A stretch of 64,000 nucleotides of DNA from Eubacterium sp. 14-2 (GCF_000403845.2 NZ_KE159569.1:159972-223971); one strand, 5' to 3'; positions 16,932 through 25,767 are shown, counted from the stretch's first letter. Translations and numbers: made by a program. The notes: generated from the letters alone by a model not told the origin.

Positions 16932-17605
16932 GATTCTTCTTCCTCTTCTTCCAGACTCAGATAGGTGACTTTATGGATTCCCTCTAATTTTTCCAGCCAC
17001 TTTATGGATTCCCTGGGAACTTCCTTATCACATTCCAGCACCAGCACCGCATTTCCGCCCCGCTTGTCCCGGTAAAGCTGCATGGTTGCAATATTGACGG
17101 ATTTATGGGCCAGCATGGAAGTAACCTCCGCCACATGCCCCGGCTGATCCTGATTCCGTACAATCAGCGTGGGATAGTCTCCGCAGAAATTAGCTTCCAC
17201 TCCGTCAATCTCACAGACTTTAATCCTTCCGCCGCCCAGGGATGCTGCCACGACTTCCAGATATCTTCCTTTTGTTCCGGTCAGCTTCATCAGAACAGAA
17301 TTGGGATGGGCATCCCTCAGTTCAATTCCTCCAAAGGAATATACAAGTCCCATCCTGTCCGCCCAGGCAAAACTGTCCGGTATTCTTTCATCATCCGTAC
17401 GCATTTTCAATAATCCTGCTATCAGTGCACGGTCCGTTCCATGGCCTTTCCCCGTCGCAAGAAAAGAACCGTGCAGACAGATTTCCGCTTTTGCCACCGG
17501 TTCGTTCAGCAGCCGCCTGCCAATATGGCCGATTCTGACTGCTCCCGCTGTGTGAGAACTGGACGGGCCTACCATCACAGGTCCCACAATATCAAATAAA
17601 TTCAT
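16928..17605 (-). CDS. sdaAB: L-serine dehydratase, iron-sulfur-dependent, beta subunit
   Basis: Partner of the alpha subunit. The 225 residues begin MNLFDIVGPVMVGPSSSHTA, the characteristic beta-domain opening with the SSSHTAG loop. A C-terminal ACT domain (about residues 147-220, starting TLIVRNQDQPGHVAEVTSML) could bind an amino acid for allosteric control. The gene precedes sdaAA and overlaps it by four bases. It lies 33 nt downstream of the fprA stop in the direction of transcription, so read-through from the redox cluster is possible. The ACT domain's ligand is inferred, probably serine. Confidence 0.96.
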   Translation of the reverse strand: MNLFDIVGPVMVGPSSSHTAGAVRIGHIGRRLLNEPVAKAEICLHGSFLATGKGHGTDRALIAGLLKMRTDDERIPDSFAWADRMGLVYSFGGIELRDAHPNSVLMKLTGTKGRYLEVVAASLGGGRIKVCEIDGVEANFCGDYPTLIVRNQDQPGHVAEVTSMLAHKSVNIATMQLYRDKRGGNAVLVLECDKEVPRESIKWLEKLEGIHKVTYLSLEEEEEES

Positions 17606-17638
17606 AATTTCTCCTGTTCCCGCACCTGCAGCAAAATA

Positions 17639-18805
17639 CTATTTTCCCATCAGTTCCTCTGCAAGGGCTTCCATTTCTGCAATATCAGCCTCTTTCATAA
17701 CAGATTTAATGGAAACTACTTTATCACAGAGAGTAATTTCTTTCATCTGCTCCAGAACAGCTTTCATGGTTTTGGCTGCCACCGGAGCCCAGGTTCCGTT
17801 CTCTATCAGGGCAACCGTGCGCTTCTGGAAATTCTTGCTCTTTAAATGGTGCAGGAAGTCCTCCATACAGGGGAACACCCCACCGTCATAGCTGGCTGCT
17901 GCAAGAACCATTTTATCGTAGCGGAATGCATCCTCGATGGCCTCTGCCATGTCGTCTCTGGACAAATCGGTGATGGCCACCTTTTTTGCACCCCTGGACT
18001 CCAGGATTTCTTTCATTCTGATGGCCGCTTTTTTCGTATTTCCATGAATGGAAGCATAAGCCACCAGAATTCCTTCGTCTTCCGGCTGATAACTGCTCCA
18101 TATATTGTATTTTTCAATATAATAAGAAAGGTTTTCTTTCAGAATCGGTCCGTGAAGGGGACAGATCATGGCAATGTCCAGTGCTGCCGCCTTTTTCAGC
18201 AGAGTCTGTACCTGAGCACCGTATTTTCCTACAATATTAAAATAGTATCTTCTGGCTTCGCAGGCCCAGTCTTCTTCCGCATCCAGCGCACCGAATTTAC
18301 CAAACCCGTCTGCTGAGAACAGAATCTTCTCTGATTTTTCATAGGAAACCATTACTTCCGGCCAGTGTATCATAGGAGCCATTACAAAGGTCAGCTCATG
18401 GGTACCCAGATTCAGGGTATCTCCTTCCTTCACCACCACCGAGCGCTCAGACAAATCCAGTTCAAAGAACTGCTGAATCATCGGAAAGGTTTTGGCATTG
18501 CCCACTACCTTCATTTCCGGATATTTCTCTGCAAGCACCTGCACACTGGCCGCATGATCCGGCTCCATGTGGGAAACCACCAGATAGTCCACGGTTCTTC
18601 CTGCCAGAGCTTTTTCCAGATTTTCCAGCCATTCGTCCGTTCTTCTTGCGTCTACGGTATCCATAACGGTCGTTTTATCATCCAGAATTACATAGGAATT
18701 ATAAGATACTCCATTTGGAATCACATACTGGCTCTCAAACAAATCCAGATCTCTGTCGTCTGCGCCAATATATACAATATTATCTGTGATTGTTACATCC
18801 TTCAT
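17639..18805 (-). CDS. FprA family flavodiiron protein
   Basis: Reduces oxygen to water (and in some relatives nitric oxide) to protect anaerobes. The 388-residue product combines an N-terminal metallo-beta-lactamase domain with di-iron ligands SHMEPDH (H79, E81, D83, H84) and a later MIHWPE and PLHGP, and a C-terminal flavodoxin domain whose FMN loop is SIHGNTKKAA. The ATG at 18805 begins MKDVTITDNIVYIGADDRDL; the frame extends to 18877 without support. GGAGG lies a rather long 12 nt upstream. The gene follows nfnA and nfnB, which could supply reducing power through ferredoxin or NADPH. There is no fused rubredoxin domain, so a separate rubredoxin donor is likely. Confidence 0.95.
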   Translation of the reverse strand: MKDVTITDNIVYIGADDRDLDLFESQYVIPNGVSYNSYVILDDKTTVMDTVDARRTDEWLENLEKALAGRTVDYLVVSHMEPDHAASVQVLAEKYPEMKVVGNAKTFPMIQQFFELDLSERSVVVKEGDTLNLGTHELTFVMAPMIHWPEVMVSYEKSEKILFSADGFGKFGALDAEEDWACEARRYYFNIVGKYGAQVQTLLKKAAALDIAMICPLHGPILKENLSYYIEKYNIWSSYQPEDEGILVAYASIHGNTKKAAIRMKEILESRGAKKVAITDLSRDDMAEAIEDAFRYDKMVLAAASYDGGVFPCMEDFLHHLKSKNFQKRTVALIENGTWAPVAAKTMKAVLEQMKEITLCDKVVSIKSVMKEADIAEMEALAEELMGK

Positions 18806-18855
18806 ACTTATTACTTTCCTCCTGATTTTTGTATGGATTCTCCCCTGCGGGAAAC

Positions 18856-18882
18856 GGGGACTGCCAGTTCCTGGCAATCCCC
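18856..18882 (-). terminator. Stem-loop between nfnB and fprA
   Basis: GGGGACTGCCAG pairs with CTGGCAATCCCC with one G-U wobble in RNA and a 3-base loop. There is no T-tract, so it may act as an mRNA processing or stability element rather than a terminator. Confidence 0.4.
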
Positions 18883-18899
18883 ATTCCGGCTATTCTATT

Positions 18900-20285
18900 T
18901 TACTTACCGGAAAGGTATTCGTCAATACCTTTTGCGGCAGCTTTTCCTGCGCCCATGGCAAGAATTACCGTAGCAGCTCCCGTTACCGCATCACCGCCGG
19001 CAAATACGCCGGGCTTGCTGGTGGCTCCGTTTTCCTCTTCTGCCACAATACACTTCCTGCGGTTCACATCCAGTCCTTTGGTGGTGGATGAAATAAGAGG
19101 ATTGGGAGAAGTTCCCAGAGACATAATTACCGTATCCAGATCCAAATCAAATTCGGAACCGGGAATCTCCACAGGGCTTCTTCTTCCGGATTCGTCAGGC
19201 TCTCCCAACTCCATACGGATACAGGTCATGCCTCTTACCCAGCCATTATCGTCTACCAGAATCTCCACAGGATTGGTCAGCAGATCAAAAATAATTCCTT
19301 CTTCTTTCGCATGATGTACTTCTTCCACACGGGCCGGAAGTTCTGCTTCGCTTCTGCGGTATACCACATGCACTTCCGCTCCCAGCCTGAGGGCTGTTCT
19401 GGCTGCATCCATGGCCACGTTGCCGCCGCCCACTACTGCAACCTTCTTTCCTTTCATAATGGGAGTATCATATTCTTCCTTAAAGGCTTTCATAAGGTTA
19501 TTTCTGGTGAGGAATTCATTGGCGGAAAAAACACCATTGGCCTGCTCACCGGGAATTCCCATAAATCTGGGAAGTCCTGCGCCGGAACCGATAAATACCG
19601 CCTCAAATCCTTCTTCTTCCATGAGTTCATCTATGGTTCCTGCTTTTCCAATTACCACATTTGTCTCAATTTTTACACCCAGGGATTTTACATTTTCAAT
19701 TTCCTTTGCCACCACATCATTTTTGGGCAGACGGAATTCCGGAATTCCGTAAATCAGCACGCCGCCCGGCTCATGGAGGGCCTCAAATATGGTTACGTCA
19801 TAGCCCATTTTTGCCAGATCCCCGGCACAGGTCAGTCCCGCCGGACCGGAGCCGATCACTGCCACTTTATGGTCTTTTTTCTCTGTTGCAGGCTGAGGTT
19901 TGATGTTATTCTCCCTTGCCCAGTCTGCGGTAAACCGCTCCAGCTTTCCGATGGAAACCGGCTCTCCCTTTACGCCTCGGACACATTTTCCTTCACACTG
20001 GCTTTCCTGCGGACAGACACGTCCGCACACTGCCGGAAGGGCGCTGGATTTACTGATGGTCTGATAAGCCTCCTCGAATCTGCCTTCTTTAATCTGGCCC
20101 ACAAATCCAGGAATATCAATGGCTACCGGACAGCCTTTGACACACTGGGCATTTTTACAGTTCAGACATCTCTCTGCCTCTTCCATGGCTTCTTCTTTAT
20201 TATATCCAAGGCACACTTCCTCAAAATTTGTGGCACGTACCTGTGGTTCCTGCTCTCTTACCGGAACTTTCTTCCATACATCCAT
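18900..20285 (-). CDS. nfnB: NfnB-like / GltA-like NADPH oxidoreductase subunit
   Basis: Large subunit of a probable electron-bifurcating NADH-dependent reduced ferredoxin:NADP+ oxidoreductase. The 461 residues begin with a two-[4Fe-4S] domain (CLNCKNAQCVKGCP near residue 38, then CGRVCPQESQCEGKC near 88), then FAD-binding GSGPAGLTCAG and NAD(P)-binding GGGNVAMDAARTA, ending in FAGGDAVTGAATVILAMGAG. It starts at the final base of the nfnA stop region (shared base 20285), so the two are translationally coupled. Family databases often label such proteins glutamate synthase small chain; the paired FAD/[2Fe-2S] subunit upstream, not a glutamate synthase large chain, favours the Nfn assignment. 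Confidence 0.88.
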   Translation of the reverse strand: MDVWKKVPVREQEPQVRATNFEEVCLGYNKEEAMEEAERCLNCKNAQCVKGCPVAIDIPGFVGQIKEGRFEEAYQTISKSSALPAVCGRVCPQESQCEGKCVRGVKGEPVSIGKLERFTADWARENNIKPQPATEKKDHKVAVIGSGPAGLTCAGDLAKMGYDVTIFEALHEPGGVLIYGIPEFRLPKNDVVAKEIENVKSLGVKIETNVVIGKAGTIDELMEEEGFEAVFIGSGAGLPRFMGIPGEQANGVFSANEFLTRNNLMKAFKEEYDTPIMKGKKVAVVGGGNVAMDAARTALRLGAEVHVVYRRSEAELPARVEEVHHAKEEGIIFDLLTNPVEILVDDNGWVRGMTCIRMELGEPDESGRRSPVEIPGSEFDLDLDTVIMSLGTSPNPLISSTTKGLDVNRRKCIVAEEENGATSKPGVFAGGDAVTGAATVILAMGAGKAAAKGIDEYLSGK

Positions 20286-21172
20286 TATCTGTCACCTCCG
20301 CAATGTCCGCATCCGCCGTGGTGGGTATCTCCCTCCGTGAGCTTCAGCATGCTTCTTCCTTCTTCTGTCTTATACATCTGCTGGCGTTTCATGGCCTGGT
20401 CAAAATCCACCAGATGGCCGTCAAATTCCGGACCGTCCACACAGGCAAATTTCACCTGGTCTCCCACCGTTACGCGGCAGGCGCCGCACATGCCCGTTCC
20501 GTCCACCATAGTGGGATTCAGGGAAACAATGGTGGGTATCTCCAGCTTTTTCGTCAGGAGGCAGACAAATTTCATCATAATCATAGGGCCGATTGCGATA
20601 CACAAATCGTATGTATTTCCATTCTGAACCAGCTCTTCTAACTGATTGGTGCCCATTCCGTGGAATCCATAGCTTCCGTCATCGGTGGTCACATGGAGAT
20701 TTCCCGCCACTGCTCTCATTTCCTCTTCCAGAATCAGCAGGTCTTTCGTCTTGGAGCCCATGATGACATCACAGCTTACGCCCTGTTCATGAAGCCATTT
20801 TACCTGAGGATACACCGGGGCAGTTCCCACGCCTCCGGCAATAAATACAATTTTTTTCTGTTTCAGTTCTTCTACAGGAGTTTCCGTCAGTTCGGAGGCA
20901 CATCCCAGCGGCCCCACAAAATCCTGAAATACGTCTCCTTCTTCCAGCGTTTCCATCCGCTGTGTGGATGCTCCCACAATCTGGAAAACAATGGTAACGG
21001 TTCCTGCTTCCTGGTCATAATCACAGATAGTAAGAGGGATTCGCTCGCCTTCTTCATCCATTTTCACAATTACAAACTGTCCCGGCAGACAGGATCTGGC
21101 CACACGGGGCGCCTTAACATCCATAAGAAAAATCTTATCTGCCAGCTTTCTCTTCTTTACAATTGGGTACAT
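20285..21172 (-). CDS. nfnA: NfnA-like FAD/[2Fe-2S] subunit (sulfide dehydrogenase-like)
   Basis: Small subunit partner of NfnB, 295 residues. The N-terminal ferredoxin reductase-type beta barrel contains RSCLPGQFVIVK and RIPLTICDYD (FAD binding), and an NAD site at FIAGGVGTAPVYPQVKWLHE. The C-terminal [2Fe-2S] motif reads DGTGMCGACRVTV followed by KFACVDGPEFDGHLVDF, and a Cys/His end HHGGCGHCGGDR. The ATG at 21172 follows GGAGG by 7 nt; the frame continues to 21280 without a ribosome site. Ferredoxin-NAD(P) reductase alpha-subunit naming is also common. In anaerobes the pair balances NADH, NADPH and ferredoxin; bifurcation is inferred from the arrangement. Confidence 0.88.
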   Translation of the reverse strand: MYPIVKKRKLADKIFLMDVKAPRVARSCLPGQFVIVKMDEEGERIPLTICDYDQEAGTVTIVFQIVGASTQRMETLEEGDVFQDFVGPLGCASELTETPVEELKQKKIVFIAGGVGTAPVYPQVKWLHEQGVSCDVIMGSKTKDLLILEEEMRAVAGNLHVTTDDGSYGFHGMGTNQLEELVQNGNTYDLCIAIGPMIMMKFVCLLTKKLEIPTIVSLNPTMVDGTGMCGACRVTVGDQVKFACVDGPEFDGHLVDFDQAMKRQQMYKTEEGRSMLKLTEGDTHHGGCGHCGGDR

Positions 21173-21479
21173 ACTTAAACCTCCGCCTGTTTCATCTTCT
21201 ATGTGTGATGGAGGCAGCGAATCCACGTTTCGCTGCCCGCTGTCAGCTTTTATTCTAATATACTTCCTGAGAAATTTCAATTATTTTGTGCAACAGTTCA
21301 GCCATAGACTGCATTGTGGGCGAATCATACTGGTATGAATGAGCTCAAAATGCAGGCTATGAGCGGAACGCACCCAGGTCTCAGACAAGAGCTGCTTCGG
21401 CAGCGGTCAGCCTGCCTGTCAGGCGGTCCATGGCCTGTTTTTTGGGGAGCGCGGGATGAACTGTTACTGTTTTGTAAAC
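21173..21479. other. Intergenic stretch between fbp and nfnA
   Basis: This 307-base gap holds two stem-loops and no convincing gene. GGCAGCGAA and TTCGCTGCC (21213-21237) lie about 40 nt before the nfnA start, so they are in its leader. A GCCTG/CAGGC hairpin with GC-rich flanks near 21408-21424 lies closer to fbp. Two short open frames here have no ribosome site and read as noise. No repeat of the composite family was found in it. Confidence 0.5.
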
Positions 21480-23435
21480 TTACTGTCGTTCCACAATGGT
21501 CCCTTCCCGATATGCACACAGCAGTTTTTCCAGTTCTATGATATTTTCTTTGATTTCCTTGCCCACATCGGTGTCGGCTACGGTTCTTCGCAGATTCACA
21601 TGCTGTACCAGCATCATATGGGAATGAATGTCGCTTCCGTTCTGCACTGCTTTTTCCACTGATTCAAAAGGCTCGTGGGCGGCAAGCAGCAGACCGTAGG
21701 AATTGTAAATCAGGGTATAGCCTGCAATTCCCGTTTTGGGCTGATAGGCCTTGGAAAAACCTCCGTCAATAATCAGCAGTTTTCCATTGCATTTCACCGG
21801 AGATTCTCCCCGCTTTGTCTCCACCGGCACATGGCCGTTGATAATATGGGAGTCCTCGTCTTCCAGTCCGAATTCATGCAGAATTTTGCTGACAATTTCC
21901 TCCTGCTCCAGCAGACGATAATAGGGATTTTTAGGCTCTTTATGGGTCTTTTTGTCTGCAATAAAATACCGTTCAAAGGTGGTCATTTTGGATTTTCCAA
22001 ATACCGGGGAATTGGCGTTCTGCCAGATGAACCACAGAATGTCCAGCCCTTTCTGCTTCTCTGTTTTGTCTATGGAATAATATCCTTTCCTGGCATAGTG
22101 TTCCAGCACGTCATATAAAGCCTTACCGCTGTATTCTCCATCGTAAATGCGCACTTTCTTAAAGGTTCCGTCCTCATTGAAAGGAACGCAGCCATGATAC
22201 AGAAGGTTTCCATTGTATACTTTATACAGGCTTCCCTTGGTAAACAGAAACCGGATGTGCTTCTGAAGTTTTTCACAGTTGATAAAAGCAGTCACCAGAC
22301 GGTCCACCACATCTGCTTCCTCCGGAGACAGCTCATAGGGATTTTTCATATCTATGGTGGGGAAGCAGGTATCTTTCAGCGGATAGGTTTTTCCCTCCAC
22401 CTCTACGGTTCCCTTCTCCAGATCCATTTTGTCCAGCAGCAGCCGGTGGTCCATCTGAAATTCCGGATGTTTTTTCATAAGCTGGCCTTCCAGTTTGAAC
22501 TGAATTATGGCTATGGCCTTGTGCATTTTTTCATCTAACTGCACATCTTTCACATCGTATTCGTCTTCCCGATAATCCAGGTGGAAGACGTCACAGGGGT
22601 CTTTTGCATACTTGTCCAGCGCAAACCTTACCAGCGGAATCAGATTGATCCCATACCCGTCCTCTAACGTATTCAGGTTCCCGTATTTTGCTGAAATGCG
22701 GATGACGTTTGCAATGCAGGCAGGATTTCCTGCAGCCGCCCCCATCCACAGCACATCATGATTCCCCCACTGAATGTCCACGGAATGATGTTCCATCAGG
22801 GTGTCCATAATCAGATTGGGATAGGGGCCTCTGTCATAAATATCTCCCACCACATGCAGGTGATCCACAATCAGCCGCCGGATTAAATTGCAGAACGCAA
22901 CTACCAGCTCCGAGGCTCTTCCGGTGCGGATAACGGAATTGATGATTTCGTTGTAATATGCTTCCTGGTCTGTCACATCCGGCCGCCCGGTGAGCAGTTC
23001 CTCGATTACATAGGCAAAATCCTTTGGCAGAGCCTTGCGTACTTTGGAACGGGTGTATTTGGAGGAAGCGCCCTTGCAGATGCGGATCAGGCGGTACAAA
23101 GTCACCTTATACCAGTCCTCCAGATTTTCCTCCTGTTTTAACACCTGCTTTAATTTTAATTCCGGATAATAAATCAGAATGGCAATGCTTTTTTTCTCTG
23201 CCACAGAAAGGCTGTTGCCGAATTCTTCTTCAATTTTCCGTTTGATTGCTCCGGAACCATTTTTCATTACATGCTGGAACTGGTCGTATTCCCCGTGAAT
23301 GTCCGTAATAAAATGCTCTGTCCCTTTGGGCAGGCTGAGAATCGCCTGCAGATTCACGATTTCCGTGGCTGCTGCCGGAATCGTAGGATATTGTTTTGCC
23401 AGCCCTTTTAAATACCTGATTTCTCCTGTTTCCAT
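21480..23435 (-). CDS. fbp: Fructose-1,6-bisphosphatase, class III
   Basis: Hydrolyses fructose-1,6-bisphosphate to fructose-6-phosphate in gluconeogenesis. At 651 residues it matches the large Firmicutes-specific class III family. It is a calcineurin-like phosphoesterase: HFITDIHGEYDQF near residue 42, GDIYDRGPYPNLIMDTL near 200, QWGNHDVLWMGAAAGN near 225 and INGHVPV in the C-terminal half are metal-binding blocks. The start has GGGAG 8 nt upstream. It lies downstream of dapA-dapB on the same strand but with a 105-nt gap that contains an inverted repeat, so it may be a separate unit. Confidence 0.97.
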   Translation of the reverse strand: METGEIRYLKGLAKQYPTIPAAATEIVNLQAILSLPKGTEHFITDIHGEYDQFQHVMKNGSGAIKRKIEEEFGNSLSVAEKKSIAILIYYPELKLKQVLKQEENLEDWYKVTLYRLIRICKGASSKYTRSKVRKALPKDFAYVIEELLTGRPDVTDQEAYYNEIINSVIRTGRASELVVAFCNLIRRLIVDHLHVVGDIYDRGPYPNLIMDTLMEHHSVDIQWGNHDVLWMGAAAGNPACIANVIRISAKYGNLNTLEDGYGINLIPLVRFALDKYAKDPCDVFHLDYREDEYDVKDVQLDEKMHKAIAIIQFKLEGQLMKKHPEFQMDHRLLLDKMDLEKGTVEVEGKTYPLKDTCFPTIDMKNPYELSPEEADVVDRLVTAFINCEKLQKHIRFLFTKGSLYKVYNGNLLYHGCVPFNEDGTFKKVRIYDGEYSGKALYDVLEHYARKGYYSIDKTEKQKGLDILWFIWQNANSPVFGKSKMTTFERYFIADKKTHKEPKNPYYRLLEQEEIVSKILHEFGLEDEDSHIINGHVPVETKRGESPVKCNGKLLIIDGGFSKAYQPKTGIAGYTLIYNSYGLLLAAHEPFESVEKAVQNGSDIHSHMMLVQHVNLRRTVADTDVGKEIKENIIELEKLLCAYREGTIVERQ

Positions 23436-23481
23436 TTACTGTTCTCCCTGTTTTCTCACTTTATCTGTTCTCTGTCCCTGC

Positions 23482-23531
23482 TGTCAGGCACAGTTTCCAC
23501 AGAACCGTCTTACCGCCGCCTGTGCCTGACA
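23482..23531. repeat. Inverted repeat between dapB and fbp
   Basis: TGTCAGGCACAG (23482-23493) and CTGTGCCTGACA (23520-23531) are perfect complements around a 26-base loop. It could terminate dapAB transcripts, but there is no T-tract. Confidence 0.5.
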
Positions 23532-23540
23532 CGGGGTAAA

Positions 23541-24302
23541 TTATCCTGCTTCAATCACATCTTTCATGTCATAATTTCCTGCCGGTTTTCCTGCCAGAAA
23601 CTTTGCCGCTTCCACTGCGCCTTTTCCGAAAATTCCTTTGGAATAAGCAGTGTGGCGGATTTCTATGACCTCGTCCAGTCCGGCAAAAATCACTTCATGT
23701 TCCCCCACAATACTGCCGCCCCGGACTGCCTGAATGCCGATTTCATTTTTTTCCCGCTTCTTTCTTTCCTGTGTACGGTCATATTTATACTGATACGCAT
23801 TTTCCAGTGCTTCGTTGATGGAATCTGCCAGTGCCAGCGCTGTTCCGCTGGGCGCGTCCACTTTCTGATTATGGTGCTTTTCCACAATTTCCATATCAAA
23901 ACCTGCCGGCGCCAGTATCCTGGCTGCCTTTTGCAGCAGCTCCATCAGGACATTTACCCCCAGAGACATGTTGGCAGACTTCAGTACGGCAGTTTTCCTG
24001 CCTGCCTCTTCCACTTTCCTGTTCTGTTCCTCGCTTAACCCTGTGGTACATAAAACCACCGGAAGCTGATGCTGCACACAATACTTAAGCAGGCTGTCCA
24101 CTGCAGAAGCTGCCGCAAAGTCCACCACCACATCGGCCTCCACTTTGCAGTCTTCAATCCTCTGAAACACCGGATAGGAATTTTCAATTCCATCATACGG
24201 GTCAATACCTGCCACAATCTGAATATCGCTGTCCTCCTGGCAGATGGAAGAAATTACCTGTCCCATCCTGCCGTTACAGCCATGCATAATCATTTTTACC
24301 AT
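23541..24302 (-). CDS. dapB: 4-hydroxy-tetrahydrodipicolinate reductase
   Basis: Second committed step of lysine and meso-diaminopimelate synthesis: NAD(P)H-dependent reduction of hydroxy-tetrahydrodipicolinate. The 253-residue protein has the nucleotide-binding MHGCNGRMGQV at residues 6-16, the LCTTGLSEEQ segment and the catalytic block EKHHNQKVDAPSGTA near residue 148. Its start follows GGAGG by 9 nt. It is the next gene after dapA on the same strand, with a terminator-like stem in between that may attenuate rather than end transcription. The product also feeds dipicolinate synthesis for spores. Confidence 0.97.
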   Translation of the reverse strand: MVKMIMHGCNGRMGQVISSICQEDSDIQIVAGIDPYDGIENSYPVFQRIEDCKVEADVVVDFAAASAVDSLLKYCVQHQLPVVLCTTGLSEEQNRKVEEAGRKTAVLKSANMSLGVNVLMELLQKAARILAPAGFDMEIVEKHHNQKVDAPSGTALALADSINEALENAYQYKYDRTQERKKREKNEIGIQAVRGGSIVGEHEVIFAGLDEVIEIRHTAYSKGIFGKGAVEAAKFLAGKPAGNYDMKDVIEAG

Positions 24303-24415
24303 TTCTGTTTTCCTCCTGTGTATAGAACAAAGTGGGCAAGCCCACTTCAGCTCCCCTACCGCCTCGCGGCATTTTTCATATCCGCCTGAGCCTGGCCCCT
24401 TTGCGGCATAAAACT

Positions 24416-24440
24416 GAGCTGCCCTGCAAACGGACAGCTC
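24416..24440 (-). terminator. Terminator-like stem after dapA
   Basis: On the minus strand GAGCTGTCC and GGGCAGCTC form a stem (24432-24440 with 24416-24424), followed by GTTTTA. It lies just beyond the dapA stop and before dapB. Confidence 0.55.
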
Positions 24441-24449
24441 TTAAAAATG

Positions 24450-25340
24450 TCAGGCCAGCGGAATGCCAAATTCTTTCATAGCCTTTGATAATTTTTTCAC
24501 ATTCTCAGGCTCCATCTCGCTTAAAGGTGCCCGCAGAGAACCTGTATTCCATCCCATCAGATTCATTGCTGCTTTTACCGGAATTGGATTCACCTCACAG
24601 AACAGGGCATCCACCAGGGGAAGAGCTTTTATCTGCATTTCCAGTGCCTCCTTGTGGTTTCCGTTCAGATAATTCATTACCATATCATGGGTGAATTTGG
24701 GGGCAATATTGGAGAGAACGGAAATTACCCCGATTCCACCGCAGGCAAGCAGAGGAATTACCTGCCCATCCTCACCGGAATAGACGTCAAAATCTCCCTG
24801 TGTCTGCTCCATCAGTTTCAGTGTATAGGAAATATCTCCTACGGCGTCTTTCATTCCCACAATATGCTCCACTTCCCGGTTCAGGAAAGCTGCTGTTTCC
24901 GCTTCAATCCTGCAGCCTGTTCTGCCCGGAATATTGTACATGATAATGGGAATATCCACATATTTTGCCACCCGGATATAATGTTCAATCAACCCTTTCT
25001 GGGTGGCTTTGTTATAATAGGGGGTTACCACCAGCAGTCCGTCCGCACCCACAAGCTGAGCCTGATAGGAAAGTTCCACGGCTGTCCGGGTACAGTTCGA
25101 ACCGGTTCCCGCAATCACCGGAATCCGTTTATCCACAATGGCAACTGCAGCCCGTATTACTTCCAGATGTTCCTCCACGGTCAGGGTGGATGCCTCTCCG
25201 GTGGTTCCTGTAATAATAATACTGTCTGTTTCATTCTGAATCTGGTCTTCCAGAATTTCCGCCAGTTTATCGTAATCCACTTCCAGATTTTCCTTCATTG
25301 GTGTAACAAGCGCTACGCCTGCGCCTTTAAAAAGTGCCAT
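24450..25340 (-). CDS. dapA: 4-hydroxy-tetrahydrodipicolinate synthase
   Basis: Condenses pyruvate and aspartate semialdehyde, the branch point to lysine and diaminopimelate. The 296-residue TIM-barrel protein begins MALFKGAGVALVTPMKENLE, has the ITGTTGEASTL loop, Y135 in MYNIPGRTG and the Schiff-base lysine K164 in VGMKDAVGD. AAGGAGG lies 7 nt before the ATG. Upstream, on the same strand, lie a consensus promoter, a lysine riboswitch with terminator and a repeat hairpin, so its expression is very probably repressed by lysine. dapB follows. Confidence 0.98.
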   Translation of the reverse strand: MALFKGAGVALVTPMKENLEVDYDKLAEILEDQIQNETDSIIITGTTGEASTLTVEEHLEVIRAAVAIVDKRIPVIAGTGSNCTRTAVELSYQAQLVGADGLLVVTPYYNKATQKGLIEHYIRVAKYVDIPIIMYNIPGRTGCRIEAETAAFLNREVEHIVGMKDAVGDISYTLKLMEQTQGDFDVYSGEDGQVIPLLACGGIGVISVLSNIAPKFTHDMVMNYLNGNHKEALEMQIKALPLVDALFCEVNPIPVKAAMNLMGWNTGSLRAPLSEMEPENVKKLSKAMKEFGIPLA

Positions 25341-25410
25341 ATACTTTCCTCCTTAAATTGATGAAAAACTTCGTCTGCGGGATTCCCCCACTGAGTACGA
25401 TAATTGTTTT

Positions 25411-25469
25411 TTATCTTATTAGGAAAATACTTTCACACGTTAGCGGAAAAGGTATTTCCTGTAAGATAA
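25411..25469. repeat. Composite repeat, copy 5 (hairpin module inside dapA leader)
   Basis: TTATCTTATTAGGAAAATAC (25411-25430) is mirrored by GGTATTTCCT and GTAAGATAA (25451-25469). This is the same hairpin as at 50899-50957, with the inner TTTCACACGTTAGCGG related to TTTCACGCTTTAGCGTGG. On the minus strand it begins at the T-tract of the riboswitch terminator and continues with AAAACAATTATCG, a remnant of the core module. Confidence 0.8.
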
Positions 25470-25472
25470 AGA

Positions 25473-25706
25473 AAGCCGACTGGACAAGTCGGCTTAAAGA
25501 TTCTGACATTTGCAAAAAACCCTGTTCTCTGCTTATAATCCATGATAGCACTCCATCCACTGATGACAGTCATATAATTATTCACTATATGCCCAAGAAT
25601 CTCTCTTCAGGAAAAGAACTTCTTTCGGCGTTCTTCCCTTTCAGTTATCATCCTCTGTGCCTGTCACATCCGATAAGCTACTCATGAATCACGCAACCTC
25701 TATCTA
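25473..25706 (-). promoter_or_regulatory. Lysine riboswitch (L box) with terminator, upstream of dapA
   Basis: On the minus strand, AGATAGAGGTTGCGTG and CATGAGTAGC (25678-25706), then GGGAAGAACGCCGAAAG, CTTGGGC and CTGTCATCAGTGGATGG with GAGTGCTATC (to about 25540) follow the order of conserved lysine-riboswitch blocks. A terminator, AAGCCGACT and AGTCGGCTT (25473-25495) followed by TTCTTTAT, comes next. Known L boxes end transcription when lysine binds. The gene downstream is dapA, which fits. The aptamer limits are by eye. Confidence 0.9.
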
Positions 25707-25727
25707 TTCATATGTTCTGCTAACGCT

Positions 25728-25756
25728 AATATAGCATTTTCCAGTCATAAAGTCAA
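25728..25756 (-). promoter_or_regulatory. Sigma-A promoter for the dapA riboswitch transcript
   Basis: TTGACT (25751-25756) and TATATT (25728-25733) on the minus strand have a 17-bp spacer. The riboswitch begins about 20 nt downstream. Confidence 0.85.
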
Positions 25757-25767
25757 CAGCGATGTCA

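Noticed and set aside
18900..20285. Glutamate synthase small subunit
   Set aside because: There is no large subunit nearby, and the coupled upstream gene is a FAD/[2Fe-2S] NfnA-type protein, which fits Nfn better.
19311..20627. Long plus-strand open frame (438 codons)
   Set aside because: It lies opposite nfnB and nfnA, which have full family motifs. The predicted peptide is His/Cys/Phe-rich shadow sequence without a ribosome site.
21314..21541. 75-codon frame between nfnA and fbp
   Set aside because: It runs into fbp on the other strand, has no ribosome site, and overlaps stem-loops.
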